Shown here: in pieces, positions 12,600-25,031 of the stretch
Position numbering within the stretch: the stretch's first letter is position 1
How the letters are laid out: the number at the start of each line of letters is the position of its first letter
DNA from: Dendrobium chrysotoxum
Taxonomy: Eukaryota; Streptophyta; Magnoliopsida; Asparagales; Orchidaceae
Reading direction: 5' to 3'
Assembly (NCBI GenBank): GCA_019925795.1
Contig: CM034307.1
Coordinates: 35,613,201-35,677,200 of the forward strand
DNA length: 64,000 nucleotides
Notes under the pieces: generated by a model
Told to the model about the DNA's origin: nothing
Database searches by the model: none
The model's input: the letters and a program-made list of their open reading frames with translations, nothing else
Position numbers and translations under genes: made by a program

Positions 12600-13900
12600 C
12601 CACTTATTGATTGGTTTGACAAGTCATCTGGTCAAACCAGCTGATGTGGCAGCTAAGAAGACCTGATGAGCTAGTGGGGTACCTTGGGACGAATGTAGGG
12701 CCATGGGATTGGAGTTTGAATGAAAGTATGGGAACTCAAATGGTTTGACCAAGCCTTAGTAAGTTGTCCAAGTCAACTTAACTATGACTTAACTTAGGGT
12801 AAGTTAAGGAATGTTCAAAACATTAAATGAAATAGAGTTAAGGATTGTTGAAACATTAGAATTGAAGTTTGAATAAAAAGACATATGAAATGTATGGTTT
12901 GACTATGGGTTAGGGTTTGACTAAGTGAAAATGTCAAGGTTGACTCATGATGGGCTTAAATGGTATTTGAACCATACACTAGAGTGAGGTTAAGGGTTTG
13001 AAGTAGATTAAAAATAATAAACTTGAAGTTTAATGTTGATATTGACAACCCATATGAGTTTGACCACTCTTAATAAGTGGACTAAGTCAACTCAAGCATG
13101 ATTTAACTCAAGGGTAGATTAGAAGTATTTGGATCATGGATTGGGTTGAATTTGAATGATTCAAAAGTTTGATTGGGTTATATGTAATGATTTGGTTCAA
13201 TTGGAACTAGTTTTACTAGACTTGGGCTTAGTTGACTAGGTCAACTAATGACTGGGTCAAGATAAGTCCAAATCACTTAGAAAAGTGGTCAAGAGGTTTT
13301 GATAAGATTTGAATGCATTTGAAGTTCAACTAAATGTAAAAATGGGCTCAATGGTTGATCTGATCAATCATGGTTGACTTGGTTAACCAAGTCAAACCAG
13401 GAGTGGGATTTGAGCTCAATTGGTTCGATTTGATCAATGGAGACCAATGGATATGGTTTCATGGGCTAGAATGGTCATTTGAGTCAAAATAACTATTTAG
13501 AACCTTAAGGGGCCATTTGGTCAACCTATATTGACTTAGTCAACCAGGCTGATCAAGGGCCTGGGTTTGGGCTCAACAAATTCAAAATGACATTTTGAGT
13601 TGAATGGAAGTAGTCCCATGCAAAGATGAGACCACTTGGATTGAAATGGCCATTCAAGCCCTAAAGGCGTATTTTGGTCAAAATAGGTTGACTTGGTCAA
13701 CCAGGCTTGACCAAGGCTGGGTTTGAGTCAAATGCACTCCTAATGGTGTTTAGGATGCATTAGAGGAGGTTTTAGGGTTGAATTTGACTGAGCCATATTG
13801 AAGTTTGAAGGAAACTTCAATTTAGCCCTAAAGGGGCATTTAGGTCATTTTGACCCTTAGTCAACTATTGGTCAAACTGAGTCCACTAAAATATAATTTA
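12600..13900 (+). repeat. Iterated TTGAC/GTCAA palindromic repeats in element C
   Basis: The words GTTGACTTGGTCAACCAGG and close variants recur (for example near 13370, 13530, 13690 and 13860), separated by similar text containing GGGTTTGAGC and CATTTTGAG words. The spacing is about 150-170 bp. Element D has the same kind of block at about 35990-36800. This is a degenerate tandem repeat within the element, with no coding content. Confidence 0.6.
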
Positions 13901-14229
13901 ATTCTCAACATGTCATAATTAAGGACATGGGCATGATCAAGGGTCTTGGAGGAGGTTCTAAGGTCAAACTCCATCAATTGGAAGGTCCAGTGGCATAAGT
14001 TGTAAATATTTAAAGGTTTTATAGCTTCTAGAAATATATTTAGTTTATGAAGCTGGAGGTCTCAGATTGAGTTCAAATTTGGAGGGTTGACCCTAGCAAT
14101 ATGTCTAATTGATATTTAATTGATATATTATGATTTGTAGATCATTTGACTAAATTTTGAAGTGATTGAAAAACCACTCAAAAAGGCTTTCATGATAGAG
14201 GCCTTTAGCCCTGGGCTTTAGTTTGGAAT

Positions 14230-14570
14230 TCTAGATTTGAGCGAGATTCTAAATTTGATTGATTAAATTTGAATTATGTACATCAATCATAATTAAATGG
14301 ATGATTAAGATTGATTGAATAAGATTGAAGCTTGATTGAAGATTAATTGAGGGTTAGATTGAAGGTTGAAGTTTGGATTGCACTAGAGATTGATTAAAGT
14401 CAAGATTGAGTGAAACTTGAGTTGATTAAAGTCTAGATTAAAGTTTAGATTGAAGTCTAGATTAATTAATGCTTGATTGAAGCCTAGGTTGGATTTTGGA
14501 TTAAGGTCTGGATTGAGATTAAATTGAAGCTCTAGATTGAATCATGGATTGAAGTCAAGATGATTGACAC
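14230..14570 (+). repeat. Degenerate short tandem repeat at the tail of element C
   Basis: The sequence is built of variants of GATTGAAGTCTAGATTAA repeated roughly every 15-25 bases. Element D has a matching tail (37240-37770) made of GATCTAGAAGAATCCTAGG-like units, so the position but not the exact unit is conserved. Confidence 0.65.
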
Positions 14571-14650
14571 CTGTATGCTTGTCAAACATCATATCAATGA
14601 AAAGAAATTTGGGTTGGTCCTGATGACCTCATACAAAATTGAGGTCAATA

Positions 14651-15950
14651 AGTATATAAAATATTTTACTGTGTTATATAATGGAAGGTAACTCAGCTAT
14701 CAAATATCATTGTAATAATTTGGATATTATTTGTATTCCTGCTTTGGTTGATTATATAAATATATACATATAAGTATATGTTAATTATTTATTGAGTGCG
14801 CATTAGAAATACCTATTTTTTCTTGGGTTTCGTCTCTTATTTTACTTGTGGGTTGCCTGGACTTGTTTGATGTGGTAGGCTCTTAGGATAAAATTAATTT
14901 TTCTACACATTAAAATATAAGCAATCTAAAATCAATCATAAGAATAATCTTTTTTAAATGAAAGAAAAATTTGCATGGCTCCTTCCAAGGAGCCAAGTTT
15001 TCAAAAATTAAAATAATCATGCAAGGTTAAGTGTGTCTTATACAGAAAACCTTCGCTTTAGGACTAAATAATAAAAATCCATATTTTTTTTGGAGTCTGC
15101 ATTGTGCATACCCACATAATCATACATCTTGGCCTAAAAGTTGATTTGTAAGTCATATCCTCTAATTAAAAATAGCCTTTTCTACTCTTCTTATGCATTG
15201 AGATCGAATTAAATTGTTTTAAATTTATTAGGTCAATTTAGCTGGTAACCCTTTCTAAGAAGGGCAATAAATCTAAAGGTCGGGCTAGTTATGCCTCATG
15301 TGAGGTATAGTTTATAAATCCATTACACTCTAATAAACTTATGCTCAAGGCACTACCTCTCAGTTATTCTCATCTTATCTCTAGAATCCAAGGCTATTGT
15401 TGACTTCAATCACTTCATAAGCCCTCGCCTTCAGGGCATTTTTTTTAACTTATGCTGTTAGAATGTAAGCCTCTATATTCTAAATAAAATTAGTTAACAT
15501 AAATAAAAATTCTAATTTTAAAATATGAAATCCCAACATATGATAGTTTGAGTACCTTTAAGCTTCCTCAGAATGGTGTGCTCCTATATTTCCCTCACTT
15601 TGGCTCTCATTCCAAAAATTTGATTTCAAGTTAATTGTTCCTCCCTTGAAATTCCCAAAGACTAAATCTTTGAACAAGAATTTCATAAATTTCAAAATGA
15701 AAAGATTAGACAACACTTTGATAACTTTCAAAAAAAAGAAATCACTAGTTTAATCAAATGTTTTCTCAAGTAACAAATGCTTAAGATGTAATTACTAAGC
15801 CCTATGGGGCATCTATTCCCCAAAATAAAATAAACCCTATTCAACCATATTTTAATAGGAAAAAATCTCTGTTAAAATTTAAATTATAAATTTTGTTATT
15901 GAGTCCATAGTATAATAGTAATTTTATCCTTCAGAATAATATATTATTTT
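14651..15950. other. Unassigned spacer between element C and LINE-2
   Basis: No gene, RNA gene or recognisable transposon domain was seen. The sequence is AT-rich with short poly(A/T) runs. The right boundary is approximate because the 5' end of the following LINE is too decayed to place. Confidence 0.5.
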
Positions 15951-17156
15951 CTATGCCATACTCGATGACAGAATATATAATATGTTGAGGATGACAAAAT
16001 TTCTCCAACATGGCAACTTCAATTATTATAAATATGCTTCTAAGAAATCTGGTGGAAATTTCTTACATTTTAGTAGGCTTGGTGAGCTTAACAACCTTAT
16101 TTTCAATATTAGCTTCCATGATCTTACCATGCCTCTATTGGTCTATTTTACACATGTTTCAATCAAAGGGTCGACAGCCTTATTCACATCAAGGTGGAAA
16201 AATTTTTGGTTAACTTTTCCTAGCTTGACTACTTCCCAACTTCCTATTATAAAGTTAAAACACCCCATTGCTCTAACCACTCCCCTTCGGTACTCTTTGT
16301 TAGTACCAACACAACTTAAAGTTGTAGTTTTCTATATAAGAAATATTGGGTTAACATGAATGGTTTATGGGAGGCTGTTATTTCGGCCTTTTCTTCCTCT
16401 CTTTAGGATAGCCCGATTGCCACCTTATATGCTAGGCTTCACAAGTTAAAATCTTTTTTAAAGGTAAGAATTGGGCCTCTTCCTCCTTCTTATCAGATTC
16501 TATTAATAAGTTAAAAACCATCAACTTGGCTACTTATTGGAGTTACAGAATAATCCCGTTGACCACACCCTTAATTCCAACTTGAAAGAATTGAATTGCA
16601 ATCTAGCCTCCTATCAATCTTCCTTGTCTTCTTAGATGACCCAATGTGCTAAGTCTAAATGGCTATAAAATGGTGAAGATGATCTTGGCTTTTTGTATGC
16701 TAAAATTAGTTCCAAGCATAATGTCAACTCCATCAATGAGCTTACTACCTCTCTGGGGCATGTCACAACCCCTCAAGGGATTGCTTATGCTTCATTTAGC
16801 ATTCTAAGTCCCTCTTAATTCACCCAAACTAGTTCACTCCAGCACTTTCAACATCCCTATTGGAAAAAATATTCCTCCTCACCTCTTAGACTCCTTGATC
16901 TCCCTTGTGACCAATGATGAAATTAAAGAAGTTGTATTTTTTGCTCTGGGTCAGATGGGTTTACTTTTAAATTCTACCAAAGCACCTAGGATATTATTGA
17001 TCTTCAAGTTTGCAATGTTGTTAAGAACATTTTCTAGTCTGGACATCTTTCAAAGGTGTCAAAGAAACAACCATCACTTTAATTCTTAAGTGAACACATG
17101 CTACCAATATTACAGATTACAAACATATATCGCTGTGTAATTTATTCTACAAAATA

Positions 17157-17920
17157 TTGGCTAAGCTTTTTGTTAATAGAATGAAACCCAATTTATCTTT
17201 GATCCTTCATGAAAGCCAAGATTGGTTCATTTACAAGAGATATTCCTCTGATAATATCATATTAGCTATAGAACTTTTGGGAGAATTACAGGCTGCTAAT
17301 AGAGATTATTTCATTGTGAAAATGGATATTAAAAGGCAATTGATTTTGTTTCTCAATAATTCTTACTATCTAGAATGGTGCATAAGGGTTTCGCTGCCCA
17401 GTTTATCAAATGGATTAAAGGTTGTATCAATGAGGTTCTCAACTTTATTTGTATAAATGGGGCACTTGAAGGGTACTTTAACTCCTCCTCAATGTTAAGA
17501 AAAGGTTATCCCTTCTCCCCTTGCTCTTCAGTATTTTCATGGACACTTTTTTTTGCTGTCTTGAAGTTCCAAGACCTTCCCCTCAATTTTCTGGCATTAT
17601 ATCTTATGGTCAAAATTTTAAACACCTACTTTATGCAAATGATTTACTTATTTTTTGCTCTACTACTACCTAGAATGCTCATTCCCTTAACAGTATCCTA
17701 CTCTCCTTTGCGGCTGCTTCTGGTCTTTATATCAATCAAGCTAAATGCTCTATTCCCTTCTCCCGTCATTTCTTTGTTACTTCTGATATATGCTCTATTC
17801 TTGGCTTTTCCATTTTTTGTTCTCTTTAAAGTATTTGGGACTACCTATTTCTCCTATAAGGCTTTCCTTCGCTTACTTCCAACCACTACTGAGTCAAATT
17901 TCCACTCTACTTGATGGTTA
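17157..17920 (+). pseudogene. LINE-2 reverse transcriptase remnant
   Basis: Motifs seen are the MAKLFVNRMKP segment (usual ANRLKP), SSDNIILAIELLGEL, FIVKMDIKRQ (usual KVDFEKAFD), GFAAQFIKWIKGCI, ICINGALEGYF and LRKGYPFSP (usual LRQGDPLSP). The catalytic loop is read in another frame as LLYANDLLIFC at about 17626-17658, so the first Asp of YADD is Asn. At least two frameshifts and several stops are present. The protein would have copied LINE RNA; this copy is non-functional and more diverged than the RT at 1834-3477. Confidence 0.85.
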
Positions 17921-18637
17921 AAAAGTTAAATTTTTGTTTTACAGGCAAAGTTCAATTTTTAAAATTCACTATTTTGATTACTTTAGCTTTTGGATTAGAG
18001 GTGCTATCATTCCTAAGGCTTGCTGCAAAATCATTGACAGGATGTGCTCTATTTCTATTTCATGGTAATGTCAATGAAAGAAAGTTACACTTGATTTCTT
18101 GGAGTAATATATGTCATCCTAAAAAGTTTGGTAGTCCCTGCTATTCAATCTTTATATCACAGTTTTGGTTGTTCTCTTATTTGGAGGTTGTTCTTTTATG
18201 ACTCACCTTTAGCTACATGGTTTAGAACAAAATATACTTCCCAATGGAAACATCCTCCAACCCATGCATCAAAAGTCTGGAAATGTATATGTGACATTGC
18301 TCTAAAAATTAGAGATTTGATTTCCCTTTATGTTGCTTCTATTGACTGTAATTAGTCCACATTTTGGGATCCTTGGTGCAATAAAAAAAGCTCTAGCTGA
18401 GCTATTTGAACCACCCAAAAGTTCACATTCCCTTGTAAAAGCCTTCAAATTTAATAGTTGATGTGTCCTTTCAGACCTTTTCCCTGATACAATCAAGCAA
18501 CATATCTTATCTGTTCAAATCCTGGATTATCCCTCCTACCTCATTTTTGCACATTATTTTTCTCATTTTCAACTTGTTTCCTGGCCAACTATGTCTAGCA
18601 TAAAAATTATGCTCTTAGATACTCATCTTATGCTTGG

Positions 18638-18964
18638 ATGGCTGCTCATGATGGGTTAAAAACTATGAATGTGCTTATTAAAATGTCGATTGATATCTCT
18701 TCTGCATGCTACCTATGCTTCAAATCAAACGAGTCACATCTCTATCTATTTTTTGAATGTGACTTTTCTTTCTATGTGACTTCTACCCTGCTGACATTTT
18801 TAGATAGTATTTTATTTAGACCTTCTATGCATCAATTATTTGATCATTATGCTAGCTTGTCTCATTTTAATAAGAAGGATATGAATTTCTTCTACTTCAC
18901 TATATATTGTTCTTTATATTTCTTATGGAGAGAAATGAATAGTAGGTGCCTTGCTGGTAACTAG
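18638..18964 (+). pseudogene. LINE-2 zf-RVT zinc-binding domain
   Basis: A frame of 108 codons has the zf-RVT pattern: a CYLCFKSNESHLYLFFECDF core (Cys-x2-Cys, Glu-Ser, His-Leu-phe-phe-Glu-Cys-x-Phe) followed by an alpha-rich tail ending YFLWREMNSRCLAGN. In plant LINEs this domain lies downstream of RT and marks the end of ORF2 in lineages without RNase H. The matching zinc ligands are intact. Upstream RT is broken by frameshifts, so it is only a fossil. Confidence 0.8.
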
Positions 18965-19514
18965 AGCTTCTCTTTATCTATTAGCAATAATATTCAAAAA
19001 GCCATCTCTTTTAAAGTGGCTAATTGGAAATATTATGCAAGGCTAAAAGATATTTTCCCCAATTGTTTCTAAATTCTACTTTTAGGTTACTATTTCAAAT
19101 TTATCTGCTTCTTCCCATCTTCTTGATTTCCCACAGATGGTGATGAGTGGCACTCAAATGTAGGCAGTTGCCCCTTGGATGGCCCTTCTGGCAATCAATT
19201 CACTTCCTGGGTGCCCCCTATGGCAACCTGGGGTGTTGCATTTGCTCTGTTCTAATGGCTAGTTGTTCTGCATTTTCCTATAATGTATTTGCTTGTATGA
19301 TTGATGGTTGTTGGCTTTTGGCTCACCTAAGTCCATGGATCCTCTCTCTGGTCTTTCTCTCTAATTTTGGATCCTTTTTGTGATCTTTTGGTTTCCCTTA
19401 ACTACAAGTTTTTCTTGTTAATTTAGGCTTTTTTGGCTCTTGGTTGAGCTTTCTTTTAGGCACAGCTCAGTTCACAGATGTTTCTTCCTATAAAATTCAT
19501 TTTTTAAATTTTTT

Positions 19515-22500
19515 ATTGACCTCTACTGTAGTGAAATGAAATGAAATAAAATATTCAAATCATCACTTACCTCTGTCAGACCCATGCCAAGTTCCTACCC
19601 AAATCCCTTATGCTATTTTAAAATCCAGCCAAAATCCTACGAACATGGCTTCCCCATACCTCTACAATGACACCGAAGAGGTCATATCACACAGGCTTTA
19701 TCTCGACGCTTCTCCCACTATCGTTAAAAGAAATGCGAGAAGAGCCTTCGGTTTCCCCTTCTTCTCCTATGACAATTCCTCTCGCACATTCCTCCCAAAG
19801 CCGCAACTTCCACGCCTTCAGTAGCTGACTGCTGCTCCTGATCTCAACAAGCCTTCCTCCTCAGAATTCCAATCTCCCTTGCTCATCCAACTCCCAATAT
19901 ATTAACTTCCCCACTCCTCTTCCCAAAATCTTGCAAGCCCCTTCGCTACTTTTGATTCCGCCTCCTGTCTATCTACCCAAGTCGACCGAGCCCAAGCAGA
20001 CGATCCACCCCGTCCAGCTCTCCTCTAGCCTAAACCCAACTCCCTCTTCCTTGCTCATTCCCATTCTTCTCCTTTTGTTCATTTCTCTCAGATTTCCATT
20101 CTCATCGTTTACGGTGGACCGGCAAACCCCCTATACTCACTCTCACTGCATGGTGGGAGGAAATCCTGTGTGAAGCCTACGACGAGGTGGGTAATCACCT
20201 AAAATTTCATTTTCGATGTTTGTGGCAGACTAAAGAACCACCTATACGCGCTCTTGTAGAACAGTATGAGGGAGCTTATTGTGATACATACGATGGGGTG
20301 TGTAAGCCCTATATATGCTCTTGTAGCATTGTAGGGACATCCCTTAAGTACCTGTACATGCCCTTGTGACATGGCAGGGAAAGCTACTTGTGTTTTCATG
20401 CAGGTACTTTGCAGCCCCCATACATACTCTTATAGCATGGTGGGATGAAAGATGTACGACCTGGTGTCCCCCGACACCTACCATACACGCTTTAGTAGCG
20501 TGGTGGGATGGCCCTGTTTCTCATAGTTTCCCCTAAATGGGGGAGACACCGGGAGGCTGCTGAAATTTCTTCTGAAATATAAGAGAACTTGAACTTGCTA
20601 ATCGCACAACAGGGGCCCTAAAGTGGAGTGAACTGAACTTAAATATGACACAATAAACATGAACCAAATTTGAATGGTTTAAACAGAGGCCTGAACTTGA
20701 ACAATTTGAGCGTGCAATTGAACTTGCAAGGACACAGGGGACTTGAACGAAATGCAGAAGACCTACATTCAAGAGGACCACAGAGAACTGAATTTTAGAA
20801 TTGATAAATATCAGATCAAAATGAAAGCACTAAAACCAAAAGATAATTTTGATTAACCATAAGCAAACAAATGTAGAACTCATGCTGAGTAAGTTTTTAA
20901 GTAAATGAATAAAATCCTCAATGAACATTACAAGTCATTCATGAATGGTGGTAACTAGCAAACAACACTCATATCACTCATGTAATAAATATTGGGACAT
21001 CCCTATAATCTACTAGAGGCCAGGATACTTCTGCAACCAGCAAATCAAACTGCTAGCAAATATCTCAATCTCCTACAAACATTGAAGATTGATGCACAAT
21101 GGACATACTAATTCGTCAACCAATGTGTACGATGAAGCTAGGGATTTATCACAAGCACTAACATATTTTCAAGTGAGGACCATCAATAGATTATGAGTAT
21201 TGCAGTGCCCGAAAATCAACACTAGCCTACATATGAGCATGTGCAATGGTTCCTACGAGTACTGGAACATGCACAAGCGGTGTAGAAATTCACCAATCAA
21301 TACACACAAAAAGTTATTGATGAAGGTAGGAATTCTTCAATCAACAATGGAAAGATAGGTGATAGATGTATCCGAAAGCAACCATAACTTGTAGGGAATG
21401 GGGCAAACTACCTACAAAATATAATGCAAGACCCTCAATGGGTATTGTAACTGATTCATAAAAACCATATTGGTTGCAGTGCAAATCTCTGATTGACAAT
21501 AGTAATAATATTGTCATTCATAGCATGGATCAACTAACAATGTGATGAGAAAGTTGTATTGCATACAGATGATTGTTTGGGACCGGGAATGGGAAGTATA
21601 TGACCAACATGTGCATGGAAAGTATATCCTACCCATGAGTAAAAGGAGGAGATCATCATGAAAGAGATTCTAACTATTATCAATGATAACCGACTCATAG
21701 ATAAATATTGTAGTTGCCTACGCACGTTGAAGCCAACGCACAACGAGTGTGATGAATGGCTTAATGTGTCTTCAATCGCTGTAGTTATCGGTTCAAGGCA
21801 AGGGTCCCTGATTTTGAAGTATGGAGTGTCATTAAGAATGCAATCATCCAAGGTTTAAATGATTGGTTCTTTATTTAAGCCAACAATAGAAAATGATTAT
21901 GATGGCATAATTAGGAAATTGCTTATTGATTTCTATGTGAATTTCGCGGAGAGAAAGCCAGATCAAATCAGTATTTTCATGGATGAAGTGCATGAGCCTT
22001 AGTTTAATCAAGTTCTAGATGTCAAGTTGAATGAGATTATTAAGGCTTACGAGTTCCTTATGAATGAATGGTCCCTTAAGCTTACACTGATGATTGCATA
22101 GAATTTAAAAGTGAAAGATGTACATTATACACTAGCTCCTACGAGTCCCTGTGGGAGACCCGGTGTACACTCAATCTATTGTCCACAAGTAAAATACAAA
22201 GTTACTATATCAAGTGTAAGTGACTATGAGTTATTATGGAAAACTTATCGTCCATACAACAGGTTGTCTACAAGCGTATACTAATGCAAAGGAAAAGATT
22301 CGTTAGTGCACTATGACCCATCTACAGAAAGTAATAAATAGTGCACAACAGTCTACCTGTACAAAGCATCAAACAACCCAATATATAAACTGTAATGCCA
22401 TGCCATTGGATCCGCAACATATATAGGAGCGGATAGAAGGCGTGTAAAAGCTTCCAAGAAGAACACTGTGTCTAAATGAGGGTTTCCCACACAACTGAGC

Positions 22501-23702
22501 AGCTTCAAGTATACCTGAAAATGCCCCATACATACACTATAATATGTATAGACATAGCTACACAAAAGGGGCAAGTGCAATCGTCAAGGTTTAATCCATA
22601 AATGAAAATGACCCTAAACACCCCGATGATGGCCGTGTTGATTATATATCTCAACCGAAAGGGGTTGATTCCAAATACTCTACATCTTCAAAACCATTCA
22701 AATTTTCCCAAAATGCCAAAAATAAAAAAATCTTGAAATCATCCAAAATTCAAATATTTAAAATTAAAATTCAACCATTCAAACACTTAAAATAAAATCC
22801 ATTCACCCTCGCAACAGTTTGCTGAGGTGGACAAATTAAAATTTACTTCAGCATACATAGAGCTAATGCTTAGTCAAGAATATCACTAGGATTCATTCTC
22901 AAAATAGTCTCCTACCAGTAAACATATGGTACGTAACCTCTAACTAGTAGTTTTGCTGCCAAATGGCACTGCAGGATAAACGGTTATGACCTGGGGCCCT
23001 CTGAACCGAGTGGTTTGGCCGTCGAATTGCACCATGAGATAACGGTTATGGCCAGAGCAAATATGTTCCTTACTGGCATCAAATTCTTGAGATATGAATT
23101 AATAGGATATAATTAATAGGACACAAAGCCCTCTATTAGCTAAGGCAGATTCAAATTTGTCCCCTTAGACAAACATCCCCCCAAGTCTACAAGGTACCCT
23201 TTGACGAAGTAACCCATGGCTACCGATAAGGATCCTTCTATCAGGTTGGGTCAACTACCTCCTCTGATTAAGTAAACTAGGGACCATGATGGCCCAGGAT
23301 GATGGAACCATGGGATCTTGATCGGGTTCATCATCCATTCCCCAGCCATTCGCTTTAAGTTCAAGATGGTGAAATTTCTAAATTTTAAATATTAAACCTT
23401 CAAACCCCAAACCCATGCTACTACTATATGCCAGATAATACATATATCTAATTATCTGATTGATGACTAGCCTTAATCAAAAGTTCTCTCTCATGATTGG
23501 GAGGGGTAATTAACTATAGGGGATTGCGCCTATAGGAAACAAGAACTCAGATCATAAAGTCCTTGTAAAAATAGGGTGAAATATCTGGGTAGTGTCTTTT
23601 CTACAAACCGAACTACCTTCCAAAATTTACCCCAAAACTTAATCCGTTAAAACTCCCCTGAAAGCAGCAGGGGAGGCCGGGGCCAAAGTTTTAGAGCCCA
23701 CA
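19515..23702 (+). repeat. LTR1 (5' LTR of the composite Tat element), 4188 bp
   Basis: It starts TATTGACCTC (first G changed to A) and ends GCCCACA before the primer-site remnant. It is closely similar to LTR3 over nearly all its length (for example 21481-21850 against 53340-53710, only about one base in fifteen differing by eye). Relative to LTR3 it lacks about 440 bp near 22573 and about 480 bp of simple-sequence expansion near 20065. It contains the iterated hairpin motif block at about 20130-20510. Short open frames in it are not conserved as coding. Confidence 0.88.
20129..20512 (+). repeat. Iterated ~30-nt hairpin motif block in LTR1
   Basis: Six variants of CC-ATACACGCTCTTGTAGCRTGGTGGGA lie near 20130, 20238, 20307, 20350, 20416 and 20478. 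Each is an imperfect inverted repeat (the ACGCT side pairs with AGCGT, and CCAC with GTGG). The last copies are separated by GGTACTTTGCAGCCCCC-like and GGTGTCCCCCGACACC words. LTR2 (40970-41340) and LTR3 (52110-52370) have equivalent blocks. Confidence 0.7.
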
Positions 23703-23717
23703 GATTTCTGGCGACAC
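23703..23717 (+). other. Truncated primer binding site after LTR1
   Basis: After LTR1 a GATTTC spacer leads to TGGCGACAC, matching the first bases of the TGGCGACTCCGCTGGGGA-type site complementary to the tRNA-Arg 3' end used by Tat elements. The match stops at about 23717, where an inverted LTR fragment begins. Minus-strand DNA synthesis could not start properly here. Confidence 0.75.
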
Positions 23718-24420
23718 TAAGAAATGTATTGGCTCTAGCCATAACCGTTATCTCGTGGTGCCATTTGGCAGCAAAACCACTCAGTATAGAGGGCTCCGGG
23801 TCATAACCATTTACCTATAGTTCTATTTGGTAGCAAAACTACCAGTTAGAGGACACATACCACGTTCTTATTGATAAAAGATTATTTAAGAATGAATCTT
23901 AGTGATATTCTCGACTAGATAATAGCTCTATGTGAGCTAAAGTAAATTTTAATTTGTCCATCCTGATAAACTATTGTAGAGAGTGGATGCATTCTGCTTT
24001 AAGTGGTTTGATGATTGATTTTAATTTTAAATATCAAGATTTTGATGATTTTTGGGATTTGGATTTTAGGTATTTGGAATGGTATTTAGTAATATTTAAA
24101 ATGGACCCCTCCGATTGAGATTTGCTGTCAACATAGCCTTCATCGGGGTGTATGGCGAATTTCATTCATGGATTGAACCCTATCGACTCTATCGAGCTGT
24201 CGACAGAGGATCAGGTTTTATAGGCATTGGACCTTCATTATTGAATTCTTTTTTATTGATGGCTTTGAAGGCCTAATATGAATATATTAAAATAAATATC
24301 CCAATCAATCTCATGACTGTATATTTATTTTAGGGTTCGAGCCTTGTCAGCTCCTATTTACCCGCACAAGAGAATCGGGCTTGAACTTGGGCTCATTTAT
24401 TGACCCATGCATCATCCCTA
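23718..24420 (-). repeat. Inverted LTR fragment between LTR1 and protease of internal A
   Basis: Read on the minus strand, this 700-bp segment matches the 3' third of the LTRs, about 43228-44100 of LTR2 and 54640-55360 of LTR3. Matching words include GGACAAATTAAAATTTACTT, CACCCCGATGA, GCTCGATAGAGTCGATA and TTTATTGACCCA. It faces the direct copy at 22578-23073 in LTR1 about 650 bp away, forming a long inverted repeat. It replaces the gag region expected here. Confidence 0.9.
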
Positions 24421-25031
24421 AATATGAGACATATTTTATAGAATGCAACATGACTGAGGTCTTGTAAGCTCGTAACAAACTGTTCATCACTATCATCGAA
24501 GATGACATGATGCTTGGGACCATAGACCATAATCGACCTCTGTATGTTACTACAGAGATTGATAGTATGATAATCAGATGGATCCTGATTGATCTTGAAT
24601 CCTCCATAAATCTCATGAGCCTTAGAGTATTTAGATCACTCGGTCTCGATGTGGAGCACCTCATGTCAGATAAGCTGATGGTGCATGACTTCAATAAGAA
24701 AGGGCAGATGACCCTTGGATCATTTATACTCCCTCTTGTATTTAGAGAATTTCATACAGAAGCCAAATTCCATGTAATTGACATGGAAACTTCATTTAAA
24801 GTGCTACTAGGTCACCCCTGGCTGCATGAATATGGTGTTGTTCCGTCGACACTACACCAGTGTATGAAGTATCTTAGGGATGGAGAGAAATTCAGGATCT
24901 CTAGTGATATCCAGCCCTTTGCAGTCCATGAAGCAACAGTCTATGAGGATGCACAGTATTTCATTTCAAAGAAGCAAAAGCCATCAAGCTCTCTTGAGGC
25001 TAAAGCATCAAACTCAAAGGCTACAAAGTAG
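24421..25031 (+). pseudogene. Tat element A: retropepsin-like aspartic protease region
   Basis: The open stretch from about 24507 encodes a plant Ty3/gypsy protease. It has the NRPLYVTTEID segment, then ILIDLESSINLMSL, where the catalytic Asp is kept but the usual D(S/G)GSS is DLESS. LGLDVEHL follows, then the C-terminal signature LLGHPWLHEYGVVPSTLHQC. The protease would process the element's polyprotein. Upstream gag is absent, replaced by the inverted LTR fragment, and stop codons follow at 25030. Internal B lacks this domain. The frame is uninterrupted for 174 codons, unusually good for this element. Confidence 0.88.

Larger units (their letters stand above)
6479..14650 (+). mobile_element. 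Element C: ~8.2 kb non-coding repeat related to element D
   Basis: Collinear similarity to 29787-37809 can be followed along the whole length. Examples are ATCATTCCCTAAT at both left sides, the GGATTGGGGAGCCAGCTAA block (7225 and 30565), the GTGGTCGGGTACCACT block (7921 and 31280), TCACCTTCCTTGGGG (9400 and 32270), and the terminal GACCTCATACAAA...TGAGGTCAATAA (14625 and 37783). No open reading frame over 130 codons belongs to it; the only recognisable coding piece is an inserted RTE LINE. A GC-richer island followed by a TATA-like sequence near 11800 reads in the plus direction. The left end is uncertain because D extends 130 bp further. It is probably a large non-autonomous LTR derivative or one very long LTR; the class is not proven. 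Confidence 0.75.
15951..19514 (+). mobile_element. Second L1-like LINE, heavily decayed
   Basis: Domain fragments in three frames follow the L1 order. An endonuclease C-terminal piece (FNNLIFNISFHD-like, SRW..FP.., near 16090-16300) comes first. The pre-RT linker follows, with DSPIATLYARLHKLKSFLK near 16400 and AKSKWL.NGEDDLGFLYAKIS near 16650. Reverse transcriptase blocks lie at 17157-17900 and a zf-RVT domain at 18638-18964. No RNase H follows zf-RVT, unlike the first LINE, so it belongs to another lineage or has lost that end. About 550 bp of 3' sequence then runs straight into the first base of LTR1, so the composite Tat element may have inserted in or at the LINE 3' end. Confidence 0.85.

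Noticed and set aside
24347..24694. 115-codon minus-strand frame over the inverted LTR and protease.
   Set aside because: It is the shadow of the plus-strand protease and the inverted LTR fragment.
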